Positions 26,183-35,584 are shown, numbered from the stretch's first letter. The stretch is DNA of 46,376 nucleotides from Burkholderiales bacterium (GCA_029977705.1 JAPOKJ010000027.1:1-46376); one strand, 5' to 3'. The notes: generated by a model from the sequence alone, not told the origin. A program made the numbers and translations.

Positions 26183-28885
26183 ATGACCCGGACCCGCCTG
26201 AATACCCTGCAAACGCTCGATCTGGGGCGCCAGCGCAGGGGGCGGTTCCATTCGCTTCCGGCACTGGCCCGTCATTTCCCGAACGTCGCCCGCCTGCCGG
26301 TCTCGCTGCGCATCGTGCTCGAGTCGGTGCTGCGCCATCTGGATGATCGCAAGATCACCCGGGACCATGTCGCCGAACTGGCCCAATGGCGCCCACAGGC
26401 CGCACGCACCCAGGAGATCCCCTTCGTGGTGGCGCGGGTGCTGCTGCAGGATTTCACCGGAGTTCCCCTGCTCGCCGATCTGGCCGCAATGCGTCAGGTC
26501 GCCCAGTCGATGGGACGCTCGCCCGGACAGATCGAGCCCCGCGTGCCAGTGGATCTGGTGGTCGACCACTCGGTGATGATCGATCACTTCCGGGGGGCCA
26601 AGGCCCTGGATCTGAACATGCAACTGGAATTCAGGCGCAACAAGGAGCGCTACCAGTTCCTGAAGTGGGGCATGCAGGCCTTTGACACCTTCAGGGTCGT
26701 ACCCCCCGGGGTCGGCATCGTGCATCAGGTCAATCTCGAGTACCTGGCCCGCGGCGTGCATCACGACGCCCAGGGCCTGTACTACCCCGACACGCTGGTC
26801 GGCACCGACAGCCACACCACGATGATCAATGGGCTGGGTGTGGTCGGATGGGGCGTCGGTGGCATCGAGGCCGAGGCCGCCATGCTCGGGCAGCCGGTCT
26901 ACCTGCTGATGCCCGATGTGGTGGGTGTCGAGTTGACCGGCGTCCTGCGCGAGGGCTGCACGGCGACCGATCTGGTGCTGACGCTGACCGAACTGCTGCG
27001 CAGCCGAAAGGTGGTCGGCAAGTTTGTGGAGTTCTTCGGCGAGGGAACGCACCAGCTGAATCTGCCCGACCGCGCCACGATTGCCAACATGGCCCCGGAG
27101 TACGGAGCCACGCTCGGCTTTTTTCCGGTGGACGATCATGCTGCCTCATACCTGCGCAATACCGGACGCAGTCCCGCCGAGGTCAACGCCTTCAAACGTT
27201 ACTTCAAGGCGCAGGAGCTGTACGGGGTCCCAGGTGCGGACAATATTGACTACAGCGAAGTGATCCGTCTGGACCTGGGCAGCGTCGCCCCTTCCCTGGC
27301 TGGCCCCAAGCGTCCGCAGGACCGGATCACCATCAGCGACTTGTCCGGCAGCTTTGAACGGCTGTTCAGCGAGCCGCCCAGTGCCAATGGCTTCAATCAG
27401 CCGGCCGCCCGACTGCATCAGCGTCATCGCACCCGCGACGGGCTGGAGGTCGGACATGGCGACATTCTCATCGCCGCGATCACCTCGTGTACCAATACCT
27501 CGAACCCCGACGTCATGCTTGCCGCCGGCCTGCTGGCCCGCAAGGCAGTCAAGGCTGGCCTGAAGATCCAGCCGCACATCAAGACGTCGCTCGCGCCCGG
27601 CTCGCGCGTGGTGACCGAGTATCTGGCCCGGGCGGGTCTGCTCAAGGACCTCGAAGCGCTGGGCTTCAATGTCTCGGCCTATGGATGCACCACCTGCATC
27701 GGCAACGCGGGGGACCTGAGTCCGGGACTGAACGAGACCATTGTCGGGCAGGACCTCGTCTGCGCCGCCGTGCTGTCGGGCAATCGCAATTTCGAGGCCC
27801 GCATCCACCCCAACCTGAAGGCCAACTTCCTGGCCTCGCCCCCACTGGTCGTCGCCTACGCGATCGCGGGCACCGTGACCCGGGACCTGATGACCCAGCC
27901 TCTGGGCCAGGGCAAGGGTGGTCGCGACATCTACCTGGGCGATGTCTGGCCCAGCAGCGAAGAGATCGATGCCCTGCGTCATCACGCCATGGACCCAGAA
28001 GCCTATCGCGCCAACTACGCGCGAATCCGGACCAATCCCGGGCCGCTGTGGCAGGCGATTGCCGGCAGCAAAGGACAGGTGTACACCTGGCCGGCGTCCA
28101 GCTACATCGCACGCCCCCCGTTTCTCGACGATTTCTCGATGCAACCCGAACTCAGGGCGCAGCCTTTACGGGGCGCACGGGCACTGGCCCTGTTTGGCGA
28201 TTCCATCACCACCGACCACATATCACCGGCAGGCACGATCGACGAACCAGGTCCGGCCGGCCAGTGGCTGCTGGCACAGGGTATCGCAAAGGGTGACTTC
28301 AACAGCTTTGGCGCACGCCGCGGACACCATGAGGTGATGGTGCGAGGCACCTTTGCCAACGTGCGCATCAAGAACCTGATGCTGCCGCCGCGCGCGGACG
28401 GATCGCGTGAAGAGGGAGGCTTCACCCTGCACCAACCCGATGGTGAACGCCTGACCATCCACGAGACCGCCATGCGCTACCAGCGCGACGGCGTCGCGGC
28501 CCTGATCTTTGCCGGCGAGGAATATGGCACCGGATCCTCACGCGACTGGGCGGCCAAGGGCACACGCCTGCTGGGCGTCAAGGCCGTCATCGCACGCAGT
28601 TTCGAGCGCATCCATCGCTCCAATCTGGTCGGCATGGGGGTGTTGCCACTGCAGTTCAAGGGCGATGACGCCTGGCAGCGTCTGGGCATTCGCGGTGATG
28701 AGCAGTTCGACCTCAACATGCCCGCCCTGCCCCGTGCGCGACAGGATGTCGACCTACTGATCCATCATCGTGACGGACGGCGGCAGGTCGTGTCCTTGCG
28801 CCTGCGCATCGATACCGATGTCGAAGTCGACTACTTCCTGCACGGCGGCATCCTGCCTTTCGTGCTGCGCGAACTGCTGCGCTGA
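26183..28885 (+). CDS. acnA: Aconitate hydratase A
   Basis: Isomerises citrate to isocitrate with a 4Fe-4S cluster. The 900-residue protein follows AcnA/IRP-type domain order. Cluster cysteines are Cys436 in TSCTNTSNP and Cys502 and Cys505 in YGCTTCIGN, one residue off E. coli AcnA (435, 501, 504). The swivelling domain 4 has [16 protein letters not shown] and [16 protein letters not shown]. The block reads [10 protein letters not shown], as in AcnA, whereas I recall AcnD (the methylcitrate dehydratase partner of PrpF) having CTTCNG at this point, so I prefer AcnA. ATG 26183 follows CAGGAATAGCC. It may still hydrate 2-methyl-cis-aconitate in the methylcitrate cycle, a known side activity of aconitases. 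Confidence 0.95.
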   Translation: MTRTRLNTLQTLDLGRQRRGRFHSLPALARHFPNVARLPVSLRIVLESVLRHLDDRKITRDHVAELAQWRPQAARTQEIPFVVARVLLQDFTGVPLLADLAAMRQVAQSMGRSPGQIEPRVPVDLVVDHSVMIDHFRGAKALDLNMQLEFRRNKERYQFLKWGMQAFDTFRVVPPGVGIVHQVNLEYLARGVHHDAQGLYYPDTLVGTDSHTTMINGLGVVGWGVGGIEAEAAMLGQPVYLLMPDVVGVELTGVLREGCTATDLVLTLTELLRSRKVVGKFVEFFGEGTHQLNLPDRATIANMAPEYGATLGFFPVDDHAASYLRNTGRSPAEVNAFKRYFKAQELYGVPGADNIDYSEVIRLDLGSVAPSLAGPKRPQDRITISDLSGSFERLFSEPPSANGFNQPAARLHQRHRTRDGLEVGHGDILIAAITSCTNTSNPDVMLAAGLLARKAVKAGLKIQPHIKTSLAPGSRVVTEYLARAGLLKDLEALGFNVSAYGCTTCIGNAGDLSPGLNETIVGQDLVCAAVLSGNRNFEARIHPNLKANFLASPPLVVAYAIAGTVTRDLMTQPLGQGKGGRDIYLGDVWPSSEEIDALRHHAMDPEAYRANYARIRTNPGPLWQAIAGSKGQVYTWPASSYIARPPFLDDFSMQPELRAQPLRGARALALFGDSITTDHISPAGTIDEPGPAGQWLLAQGIAKGDFNSFGARRGHHEVMVRGTFANVRIKNLMLPPRADGSREEGGFTLHQPDGERLTIHETAMRYQRDGVAALIFAGEEYGTGSSRDWAAKGTRLLGVKAVIARSFERIHRSNLVGMGVLPLQFKGDDAWQRLGIRGDEQFDLNMPALPRARQDVDLLIHHRDGRRQVVSLRLRIDTDVEVDYFLHGGILPFVLRELLR

Positions 28886-29040
28886 AGGCCGGGCGCGGCC
28901 GGCTGCCGCCTGCTCTGTTGTCGCAGCGACACTCCCCACGATCAGGCCTTTCGGTTATAGTCGGCCACTGCTGACCCCGCCCTGCGCCGTGTGCCAACGG
29001 CCGGGCCACAGGTTCCGCCTAGCGCCCGAGAAGAATAACC
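28886..29040 (+). other. 155-nt gap between acnA and the EAL gene
   Basis: The gap holds a short inverted repeat TGTCGC-A-GCGACA (28919-28931) and a TATAGT at 28956-28961 that might be the -10 of the EAL gene. No matching -35 is seen. No intrinsic terminator for acnA is evident. Confidence 0.3.
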
Positions 29041-31347
29041 ATGGCACCGCCCTTCCACACTCACTCCGAGGTCTCGAAGACCCTGGGTGACGCACGCGCG
29101 GGCGCTGGCATCGCGACGCACCTGAAGATCTTTCTGTTCAGCCTGATGGCCTGCCTGGCGGCGCAGCTGCTGAGCGCCAACCGCCCTGAACTGTTGATGA
29201 TCTGGCTGCCCTCGGGGCTCGGCCTGGCACTGGCCTGGCGGCTGGGCCCGATGGCCGTGCTACCGGTGGGTGGCGCAGCCCTGGCCTGGGCCGTGCTGAC
29301 GCAATCTCATTCCGCACACCCACCCGGGCTGTTCGTGACAGCGGCCATTCTTGCGGTCGCAGGTCCGCTGTTCGGCCTGTCGGTCCTCAAGCGCCTGCTG
29401 GCCTGGAAGCCGGTCGAGACCCACCTCGAGGGCATGCTGCGCTTCCTGGCGGTAGCCTTGCTGCTGATGGCCCCGCTGGATGGTCTGCTGATGGTCCTGG
29501 CGAGTCGGGTCTTCAACCTGGCCAGCTTCCTGCATCCGATCGAGACCTTCATCGGCTGGTGGCTGATCGATGCCCTTGGCGTTCTGCTGGCCGCACCCGT
29601 GGTCAACAGCCTGTTCGAACCGGAGCCGGCACCGCTTCACAGCAACAGGGGCGGTCCGCGCCTGCTCAGGCGCATGCAGTACTGGTTGCAAGCCCAGGCC
29701 AGCATCGACCTGAGTGCGCTGCTGGCGACCGGACTGGTGGTCGCCGCTGCCGCCTTTCTGCTGTCCCTGGGACAGCGCCACCTGGCCTATGGCATCCAGT
29801 TGATGGCCATGCCGATCGCGGTCTGGATCGCCATCCGCTGCAATGCACGGACCAGTGCCTTCAGCCTGCTGATCTGCCTGTCTGCGCTGCTGGGTCTGCG
29901 AAGCTACCTGGTCAGTGGCTCGCTCGACGGGTTCGACAAGAGCATTGAAATGACGGCTGTGGCGCTGTGCGCGGCACTGGCCGGCCTGATCATCCAGTCG
30001 GCCATCACCGACCGGCGCCAGGCCATCGAGCGTCTGGCCCGCCAGTCCCGGCAGGACATGTCCACTGGCCTGCTCAACGATCGTGGCCTGCATGCCGAAC
30101 TCACAGAGCGCCTGGGCCAGCCCAGTCGCCCGGCCTACGGCATCATCGGCCTGCAGCTGACGAACTTCGACGCCCTCAATGATCTGTGCGGCGCCACCAC
30201 CGCGCTGCAACTGGAGCAAAGTGCCAGTGCCCTGCTGCAGTCTCAGGTCAATCGCCGGGTCGCGGCGCGGCTGTCGGCGGGGCGCTTTGCGATCCTGATC
30301 GATGCCGATTCTCTGGCTCAGGTGCGTCAGGTGGCCCGCGAGTTCTACAGCCAGCTGTCCGGCCAGTTGTTTCGCACCGAGAACGGCAGCATCCGGCTGC
30401 AGGTGTCGGTGGCCGGCCTGCTGATCGAGCCGCGCACTGCCGTCAACAGCGAGGACTGCATCCTGTCCCTGGGCGATGCCCAGGCCATCGCCGCCAGCGT
30501 CCGCGATCCGCAGATCTTCGTCGAGCCGCTGTCGCAAACCATGATCGATGCGCGACGCGCCTATCAGACCAAGATCGAGCAACTGCGCGAGGCCATTCGC
30601 GAGCATCGCTTCAGGGTCCATGCCCAGCCGATCATCGACCCCGACGCGCCGGCCGGCATGCTCAGTTACGAGGCCCTGATCCGCCTGGTCGACAAGGACG
30701 GCTCCCTGATCCGGCCGCCCCAGTTCCTGTCGCTCGCCGTCCAGACCCAGATGACCCCGATCATGGACCGCGGCATGATCTCCAAGGTGTTCGCATGGCT
30801 GGGCGGCAATCCCGAGGCCCTGGCACGTACCTACAAGTGCTCGATCAACCTGTCCGGGCTGACCATGTCCGATGGCAGCATTGCGACGCACATCCGTGAG
30901 CAGCGACTCCTGCACGGCATCCCTGCCGAGAAAATCGTCTTCGAGATCACCGAGTCGGAAGCGATCCGCAATCCGACCGCCGCCTCGCGGCTGGTCGATG
31001 AACTCAAGGCGATGGGGTTCGGCATCGCCCTGGATGACTTCGGCACCGGCCTGGCCACCTTCGAGTACCTCAAGCGCTTCCCGATCGATTACCTGAAGAT
31101 CGATGGCTCCTTCATCCGCAATCTGACCTCATCGACCATCGACGAGGAGATCGTCATTTCCACGATCCGGGTGGCCAAGCGCCTGAATGTGCGCACGATT
31201 GCCGAGCATGTCCACAGCGAGGAGATCTATCGTCGCCTGCTCGAACTGGGCGTTACCCGGATACAGGGCAATCATATCGGCGAGGCCATTCCGCTGGAGC
31301 AGATCTTCAGCCGCAACGAAGCCACCGAGACGGCGTTCGTCGATTGA
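29041..31347 (+). CDS. MASE1-GGDEF(degenerate)-EAL cyclic-di-GMP phosphodiesterase
   Basis: This is a 768-residue inner-membrane signalling protein. Residues about 20-320 form several hydrophobic segments with MASE1 features (IWLPSGLGLALAW and WWLIDALGVLLAAPVV). The GGDEF domain (about 340-485) is degenerate: the signature position reads SAGRF at 412-416, so it should not make c-di-GMP. The EAL domain (about 510-760) keeps every key residue: Glu544 (EAL), Asn603, Glu635, Asp665, Asp666, Lys686, Glu722 and Gln742. Their spacing is within one residue of Pseudomonas RocR. The usual AEGVE is AEHVH here. It is therefore predicted to hydrolyse c-di-GMP and lower its level in response to an unknown membrane or periplasmic signal. 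Confidence 0.92.
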   Translation: MAPPFHTHSEVSKTLGDARAGAGIATHLKIFLFSLMACLAAQLLSANRPELLMIWLPSGLGLALAWRLGPMAVLPVGGAALAWAVLTQSHSAHPPGLFVTAAILAVAGPLFGLSVLKRLLAWKPVETHLEGMLRFLAVALLLMAPLDGLLMVLASRVFNLASFLHPIETFIGWWLIDALGVLLAAPVVNSLFEPEPAPLHSNRGGPRLLRRMQYWLQAQASIDLSALLATGLVVAAAAFLLSLGQRHLAYGIQLMAMPIAVWIAIRCNARTSAFSLLICLSALLGLRSYLVSGSLDGFDKSIEMTAVALCAALAGLIIQSAITDRRQAIERLARQSRQDMSTGLLNDRGLHAELTERLGQPSRPAYGIIGLQLTNFDALNDLCGATTALQLEQSASALLQSQVNRRVAARLSAGRFAILIDADSLAQVRQVAREFYSQLSGQLFRTENGSIRLQVSVAGLLIEPRTAVNSEDCILSLGDAQAIAASVRDPQIFVEPLSQTMIDARRAYQTKIEQLREAIREHRFRVHAQPIIDPDAPAGMLSYEALIRLVDKDGSLIRPPQFLSLAVQTQMTPIMDRGMISKVFAWLGGNPEALARTYKCSINLSGLTMSDGSIATHIREQRLLHGIPAEKIVFEITESEAIRNPTAASRLVDELKAMGFGIALDDFGTGLATFEYLKRFPIDYLKIDGSFIRNLTSSTIDEEIVISTIRVAKRLNVRTIAEHVHSEEIYRRLLELGVTRIQGNHIGEAIPLEQIFSRNEATETAFVD

Positions 31348-31352
31348 ACACC

Positions 31353-31368
31353 GGGCACCGGCGTGCCC
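31353..31368. terminator. Short stem-loop between convergent genes
   Basis: GGGCAC-CGGC-GTGCCC is a perfect 6-bp stem with a 4-nt loop. It fills most of the 21-nt gap between the EAL gene stop and the convergent DUF547 gene stop. No T-tract follows on either strand, so termination efficiency is doubtful. Confidence 0.35.
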
Positions 31369-32190
31369 TCAACGACGGTCGTTCAGGCTCCAGTCGTAAT
31401 CCAGAAAGGCGATGCCCATTCTTGCATCCCGGATCTGCTGGCGGGTTGCGGCATCATCACCGAGCGCTTCGGCATAGCGGGCAAAAAAGGCCTCCCGGCT
31501 CGAGATGCCCTTGTGGCCCTTCTCGAAATCGCCCCGGTACCAGTCGAAAATACGGGACACCTCGAGCTTGCCGCTGCCACTGTTGACGCGGTTCCGGCTG
31601 CGATCCCTGAGGAAACGCCGAACCGAGTCGTCGAGCAGGGACTCCAGGCGAGCCCCCGTAAACGCTTCCGGCCGCAGTGCCGGGCATCCCACCGAGGCAC
31701 AGACCACCGCCATGTGGATGCGCGGATCGTCAAAGGCGCCGGGCGCACGGATCATGTCGTGCTCGACATTGTCGAGGGTGCGCTCTTCACCCAGCAGCCG
31801 AAAGAACTTTTTCGACCAGGGCTTCTGGATCAGGCTGCCCAGATCGCGAATCGACTTGAGGTCCGGATATCGGGTCAGGATCAGTTCGATGGTGAAGGCG
31901 TTGTAGGCATTGATCAGGAAGGCGAGACGGTCCTCCTTCTTCATCGCCTCATACTGGGCCCGCGTCACCGCCGAAAAGCCCTCAAGCACCTTTGCCAGGG
32001 TCGCCCGATCGGCCTGGAAGCCCCGGTAGCTGACGCTGGAGGCCACTCCAGCCGCATTCCAGGTCACATGCTTGCGCAGCAGGCCATCCCAGTCGCTCCA
32101 GTTCAGGTCGGGCAGCGGCTGGGCCAGGAGGGTTTGCGGCACCTGCATCAGGGGCAGCATCGCAAAGGCTTTGAGGTAGGGACGACGCAT
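31369..32190 (-). CDS. Exported DUF547-domain protein
   Basis: This is a 273-residue protein with an N-terminal signal (AFAMLPLMQVPQTLLA, cleavage probably before QPLPDL). The DUF547 core covers about residues 60-220, with AFLINAYNAFTIELIL and IHMAVVCASVGCPALRPEAF. The conserved His and the two cysteines of the last block suggest a catalytic site related to cysteine proteases or transglutaminases, but no reaction is established for the family. The gene starts 27 nt after the stop of the membrane oxidoreductase gene on the same strand and is probably translated from the same mRNA. A joint function at the periplasmic face is plausible but inferred only. Confidence 0.85.
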   Translation of the reverse strand: MRRPYLKAFAMLPLMQVPQTLLAQPLPDLNWSDWDGLLRKHVTWNAAGVASSVSYRGFQADRATLAKVLEGFSAVTRAQYEAMKKEDRLAFLINAYNAFTIELILTRYPDLKSIRDLGSLIQKPWSKKFFRLLGEERTLDNVEHDMIRAPGAFDDPRIHMAVVCASVGCPALRPEAFTGARLESLLDDSVRRFLRDRSRNRVNSGSGKLEVSRIFDWYRGDFEKGHKGISSREAFFARYAEALGDDAATRQQIRDARMGIAFLDYDWSLNDRR

Positions 32191-32217
32191 GAGGGATTTT
32201 GACAGTAGGGGTGGGGA

Positions 32218-34404
32218 TCAGTGACGCGACCAGGTGTGGAACTTTTCGACCCAGTCGAGCAGGCGCCGGGGCGCATGGGCCCGCTTCCATTCACCGGCGA
32301 CATACTTGTTGGCTTCCGCCAGGGTCGGGTAGATATGGATCGTGCCCAGGATCTTGTTCAAGCCAAGGCCATGCTTCATGGCCATCACGTACTCGGCGAT
32401 CAGGTCGCCGGCATGCTCGCCCACGATGGTAACCCCCAGGATCCGGTCCTTGCCCGGCACGGTGAGCACCTTGATGAAGCCCTCCTCGCTGCCATCGGCG
32501 ATGGCACGGTCCAGGTCATCGAGGCCGTAGCGGGTCACCTCATGGTCGATGCCTTTTGCCCTGGCCTCCTGCTCGTTGAGGCCTACCCGGGCCACTTCCG
32601 GTTCGGTGAAGGTGGCCCAGGGAATGACCCGGTAATCCACCCTGAACTTCCTGAAGCGGCCGAACAAGGCGTTGACGGCAGCGTACCAGGCCATGTGGGC
32701 CGCCGTATGGGTGAACTGATAGGGGCCGGCCGCGTCGCCGGCCACCAGGATGTTGGGGTAGTTGGTCTCGAGAAATTCATTGACCTCGATGGTGCCGCCG
32801 CGGGCCAGGGGTACCTTCAGGTCCTCGAGACCAAACCCGCTGACCCGGGCGCTGCGCCCAACCGCGCAGAGCAGGACATCGAATTCGATCTCGACACGCT
32901 GGGTGGCCCCCCGTCCGTCGGCCTGGTCGGCCAGCAGGAACCTGCGTCCCTCGCGCACTTCGAAGGCGACTGCCTTGCAGCCCAGTCGCACATCGATGCC
33001 CTCGGCACGAAAGCGCTGCAGCACGAGCTGCGACACATCCTCATCCTCACGCACCATCAGGCGCGGCCCCATCTCGACCTGGATCACGCCTGAACCGAGC
33101 CGGCAAAAGGCCTGCGACAACTCGCAGCCGATCGGCCCGCCGCCCAGCACCAGCAGACGGGCCGGCCGCTCACGCAGGGACCAAAGGGTATCGGAGGTCA
33201 GACAACCGACCGACTCGATGCCTGGAATCGGCGGTACAAAGGGTTGCGCCCCGGAGGCAATGATGATGTTGCGGGTGCTCAGCACCTGCGTCCGGCCGCT
33301 GGGTCGCCCCTGGTCATCTTGCAAGGCGACCTCGACCTCCCACGGCGACTTGATGCGGGCCTCACCCATCAGGCACTCGACCCCCAGTCCCTGGTAACGC
33401 TCGACCGAATCGTGGGGCTCGATCTTGCGAACCACCTCGGCCACCCGGTCCATCACCTGGGAGAAATCGACCGGAAACTGGTGGGGCGCGAGCCCCCAGT
33501 GCTGGGCATGACGCGCATGAGCCACCATCTTGGCGGACTTGATCAGGGCCTTGGAGGGCACGCAACCGTAGTTCAGGCAATCCCCTCCCATCTTGTGACG
33601 CTCGATCAGGCTGACCTTGGCCTTGACCGCAGCCGCAATATAGGCGCTGACCAGGCCGGCGGCGCCGGCACCGATCACCACCAGATTGCGATCGAAACGG
33701 GCCGGCTTCTTCCAGCCAGCGTAAACGCGGCGGGCCTTGACCTGGGCGACGATGCTGCGCGCGATGAGGGGGGCCAATCCCAGCAGGACCAGCGAAGCCA
33801 GCAGGGCCGGACTGAGCAATCCCCGGACCGAGGTCAGCTCGGCCAGCCGCGTCCCCAGATTGACGTAGATCAGCGTCCCCAGCAGCATGCCCACCTGGCT
33901 CACCCAGTAGAACGTCCGAGCGCGAATCGCGGTCAGTCCCATCAACAGGTTGACCACGAAGAACGGCACCACCGGGATCAGGCGCAGGCTCAGCAGGTAG
34001 AACACGCCGTCCTTTTGCATGCCCTCGTCGAGCGCGGCCATGCGCGCAGCAAAGCGCTGCTGGACGCTGCCGCGCAGAATGAAGCGCGCGGCCAGGAACG
34101 CCAGGGTAGCCCCGATGCTGGAGGCAAACGAGACAATCACGGTTCCCCAGAGCAGGCCGAACAGGGCACCGGCCAACAGGGTCAGGACCGAGGCACCTGG
34201 CAGCGACAGTCCGGTGGCGACGACATACACCGCAAAGAACCCGAGCGCCATCTGCCAGGGGTGCGAGGCCACCAGCATGGACAGGCGCTGCTGCTCACCC
34301 TTGACAAAATCCAGTGTAAAAAAGCGCTGGCCGTCAAAGGCCAGAAAAAGGCCCAGCGCCAGGGCGATCAGGGCCAGCAGACCCCACTTGCGACGATCCA
34401 TCAT
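32218..34404 (-). CDS. Fusion of TVP38/TMEM64 membrane domain and pyridine nucleotide-disulfide oxidoreductase
   Basis: This is a 728-residue two-part protein. Residues 1-230 are membrane segments of the TVP38/TMEM64/DedA (SNARE-associated PF09335) type, with LPGASVLTLLAGALFGLLWG and the family's FLAARFILRG. Residues 237-728 form a mercuric-reductase/lipoamide-dehydrogenase-like flavoprotein. The FAD site is LVVIGAGAAGLVSAYIAAAV, the redox disulfide Cys276/Cys281 lies in GGDCLNYGCVPSKAL, an NAD(P) fold has LVLGGGPIGCELSQAF, and the C-terminal dimer block IHIYPTLAEANKY has Tyr-Pro in place of the usual His-Pro before T/SxxE. There is no N-terminal MerA heavy-metal domain and no C-terminal Cys pair, so mercury reduction is unlikely. 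ATG 34404 has GGAGG upstream. It is followed by the DUF547 gene. Confidence 0.92.
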   Translation of the reverse strand: MMDRRKWGLLALIALALGLFLAFDGQRFFTLDFVKGEQQRLSMLVASHPWQMALGFFAVYVVATGLSLPGASVLTLLAGALFGLLWGTVIVSFASSIGATLAFLAARFILRGSVQQRFAARMAALDEGMQKDGVFYLLSLRLIPVVPFFVVNLLMGLTAIRARTFYWVSQVGMLLGTLIYVNLGTRLAELTSVRGLLSPALLASLVLLGLAPLIARSIVAQVKARRVYAGWKKPARFDRNLVVIGAGAAGLVSAYIAAAVKAKVSLIERHKMGGDCLNYGCVPSKALIKSAKMVAHARHAQHWGLAPHQFPVDFSQVMDRVAEVVRKIEPHDSVERYQGLGVECLMGEARIKSPWEVEVALQDDQGRPSGRTQVLSTRNIIIASGAQPFVPPIPGIESVGCLTSDTLWSLRERPARLLVLGGGPIGCELSQAFCRLGSGVIQVEMGPRLMVREDEDVSQLVLQRFRAEGIDVRLGCKAVAFEVREGRRFLLADQADGRGATQRVEIEFDVLLCAVGRSARVSGFGLEDLKVPLARGGTIEVNEFLETNYPNILVAGDAAGPYQFTHTAAHMAWYAAVNALFGRFRKFRVDYRVIPWATFTEPEVARVGLNEQEARAKGIDHEVTRYGLDDLDRAIADGSEEGFIKVLTVPGKDRILGVTIVGEHAGDLIAEYVMAMKHGLGLNKILGTIHIYPTLAEANKYVAGEWKRAHAPRRLLDWVEKFHTWSRH

Positions 34405-34618
34405 GCCTCCAGGGGTCCGCGGCCGGCCCGGGTTGTTCTTGAATGCAGACCGAACAATAGCGCGAAGCGCAAAGCAAAGGATGGCAGCCGCCTTTCAAAA
34501 TGATGTCGATTCGGTCTCGCCCCCCATCCTGCACGCGGCTGTGCAGCCAGTCCTCAAGAAAGCAACAGAAACGCGGGCGGGCGAGGTGTTGCAGACCTTC
34601 AACTAGGCCTTTGGTCCA
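34405..34618. other. 214-nt gap upstream of the fusion oxidoreductase
   Basis: Divergent spacer between the oxidoreductase and the small ORF at 34619. It contains GGAGG for the oxidoreductase start and a tiny plus-strand frame (34481-34606, 41 codons) that I do not trust. No clear promoter pair was found by eye. Confidence 0.3.
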
Positions 34619-34873
34619 ATGTCCAGAAAGCCATGCAGCCCGCAAACTGTGCGCATGAAGGCAGGACAGCGGGCGCAGGCCGGACAAGAGGCCATGCGGC
34701 AGACCCAGGCAGTGACGCCCAAGCGTCACGAGCTGATGCAGCCGCTGGTGGCGGCCCACATGATCGTCGGCCTGCTGCAGGGCCAGGCTGCAAGCCCGTG
34801 GCATACAATCCAGTTGCAACAACTCGAAGCCGCCCTCGGGGAACTGGCCCGCCAGATCGGACGTCTGCCCTGA
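34619..34873 (+). CDS. Small protein of unknown function upstream of the nuclease gene
   Basis: An 84-residue frame from ATG 34619 that I do not recognise. The codons from about residue 13 onward show the G/C-rich third positions typical of genes here. The product would be helical and soluble, with RHELMQPLVAAHMIVGLLQG and LQQLEAALGELARQIGRL. The stop lies 6 nt before the GTG of the nuclease gene, an operon-like spacing. A start at ATG 34655 (MKAGQRAQ) is equally possible. It has no signal peptide or known motif. A long frame on the opposite strand competes but looks like a shadow. Confidence 0.45.
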   Translation: MSRKPCSPQTVRMKAGQRAQAGQEAMRQTQAVTPKRHELMQPLVAAHMIVGLLQGQAASPWHTIQLQQLEAALGELARQIGRLP

Positions 34874-34879
34874 GCCTGC

Positions 34880-35584
34880 GTGAGGAGCCTTGCGCCCACC
34901 CAACGCCCCCGTGCGCGCCCTCAAACCCAAGCCTTACGCACTGCCTTGCCTGCCTCTTCCAAGCCCACCTGTTCGCGCCACGCGCTTGCCACGGTCCTGC
35001 TTGCATTCGCGCTGGCCGCCTCCCTGAGCGCCTGCCTGAAGGAGCCGCCGGCGACCAGCAACGAGCGTCATGCAGGCCTGGCCGCCCCCCTGTCGCCGCC
35101 CCTGGCGGCCGACAGCACGCCCCGCCCCGGCATGCGCTTCAGCGTCCAGGTCGGTCGTGTCCTGGACGGCGACACCTTCGAGTTCAGGCACGAGACCCAG
35201 ACCTACAGCGTGCGCATGTCCGGCATCGATGCGCCGGAGCGCACCCAACCCCACGCGGATCAGGCGCGGCAGGCCTTGCGCGAGATGCTGGTCAAACAGG
35301 CGGTCGACATCGAGGTGCTCAAGGTCGATGTCTACAAGCGCCTGGTGGCGCGGGTCCATGTGTTCTCGGGCGGCCAGTGGCGCGATGCCAGCCTGCAGAT
35401 GCTCGATCAGGGTCTGGCCTGGCACTTTCGCCGCTACGCACGCGACCAAAGTGCTGATGAGCGCGAACGCTATCTCCATACCGAGGCCCGGGCGCGCGCC
35501 CAGAACCGTGGCCTCTGGCAAGACGGCAATCCCGAGCCTCCTTGGGATTTTCGTGACCGCCAGCGCGGCGCCCGGTCACGGTAG
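34880..35584 (+). CDS. Exported thermonuclease-like (SNase) protein, probable lipoprotein
   Basis: A staphylococcal-nuclease-fold protein that would cut DNA or RNA outside the cytoplasm with Ca2+. The catalytic set is visible: GRVLDGDTFEF, VRMSGIDAPERTQ (Arg, Asp, Glu) and VYKRLVARVHV (second Arg). GLAWHFRRYA, which aligns with the family's AWxY-region, follows. The N-terminus has a hydrophobic run ATVLLAFALAASLSAC with a lipobox at Cys52. GTG 34880 gives 234 residues, but its 35-residue N-region is too long for a lipoprotein signal; TTG 34946 would give a normal one. It follows the small ORF at 34619. Convergent with rlmB. Confidence 0.85.
   Translation: MRSLAPTQRPRARPQTQALRTALPASSKPTCSRHALATVLLAFALAASLSACLKEPPATSNERHAGLAAPLSPPLAADSTPRPGMRFSVQVGRVLDGDTFEFRHETQTYSVRMSGIDAPERTQPHADQARQALREMLVKQAVDIEVLKVDVYKRLVARVHVFSGGQWRDASLQMLDQGLAWHFRRYARDQSADERERYLHTEARARAQNRGLWQDGNPEPPWDFRDRQRGARSR

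Noticed and set aside
26183-28885. Annotation of the aconitase as AcnD (methylcitrate dehydratase)
   Set aside because: The cluster motif and N-terminus fit AcnA, and no prpF gene follows.
32218-34404. Annotation of the fusion protein as mercuric reductase
   Set aside because: There is no N-terminal heavy-metal domain, no C-terminal cysteine pair, and no other mer gene nearby.
34481-34606. A 41-codon plus-strand frame ahead of the small ORF at 34619
   Set aside because: Its ribosome site is only 1 nt from the ATG, its codon bias is weak and it matches nothing. I treat it as chance.
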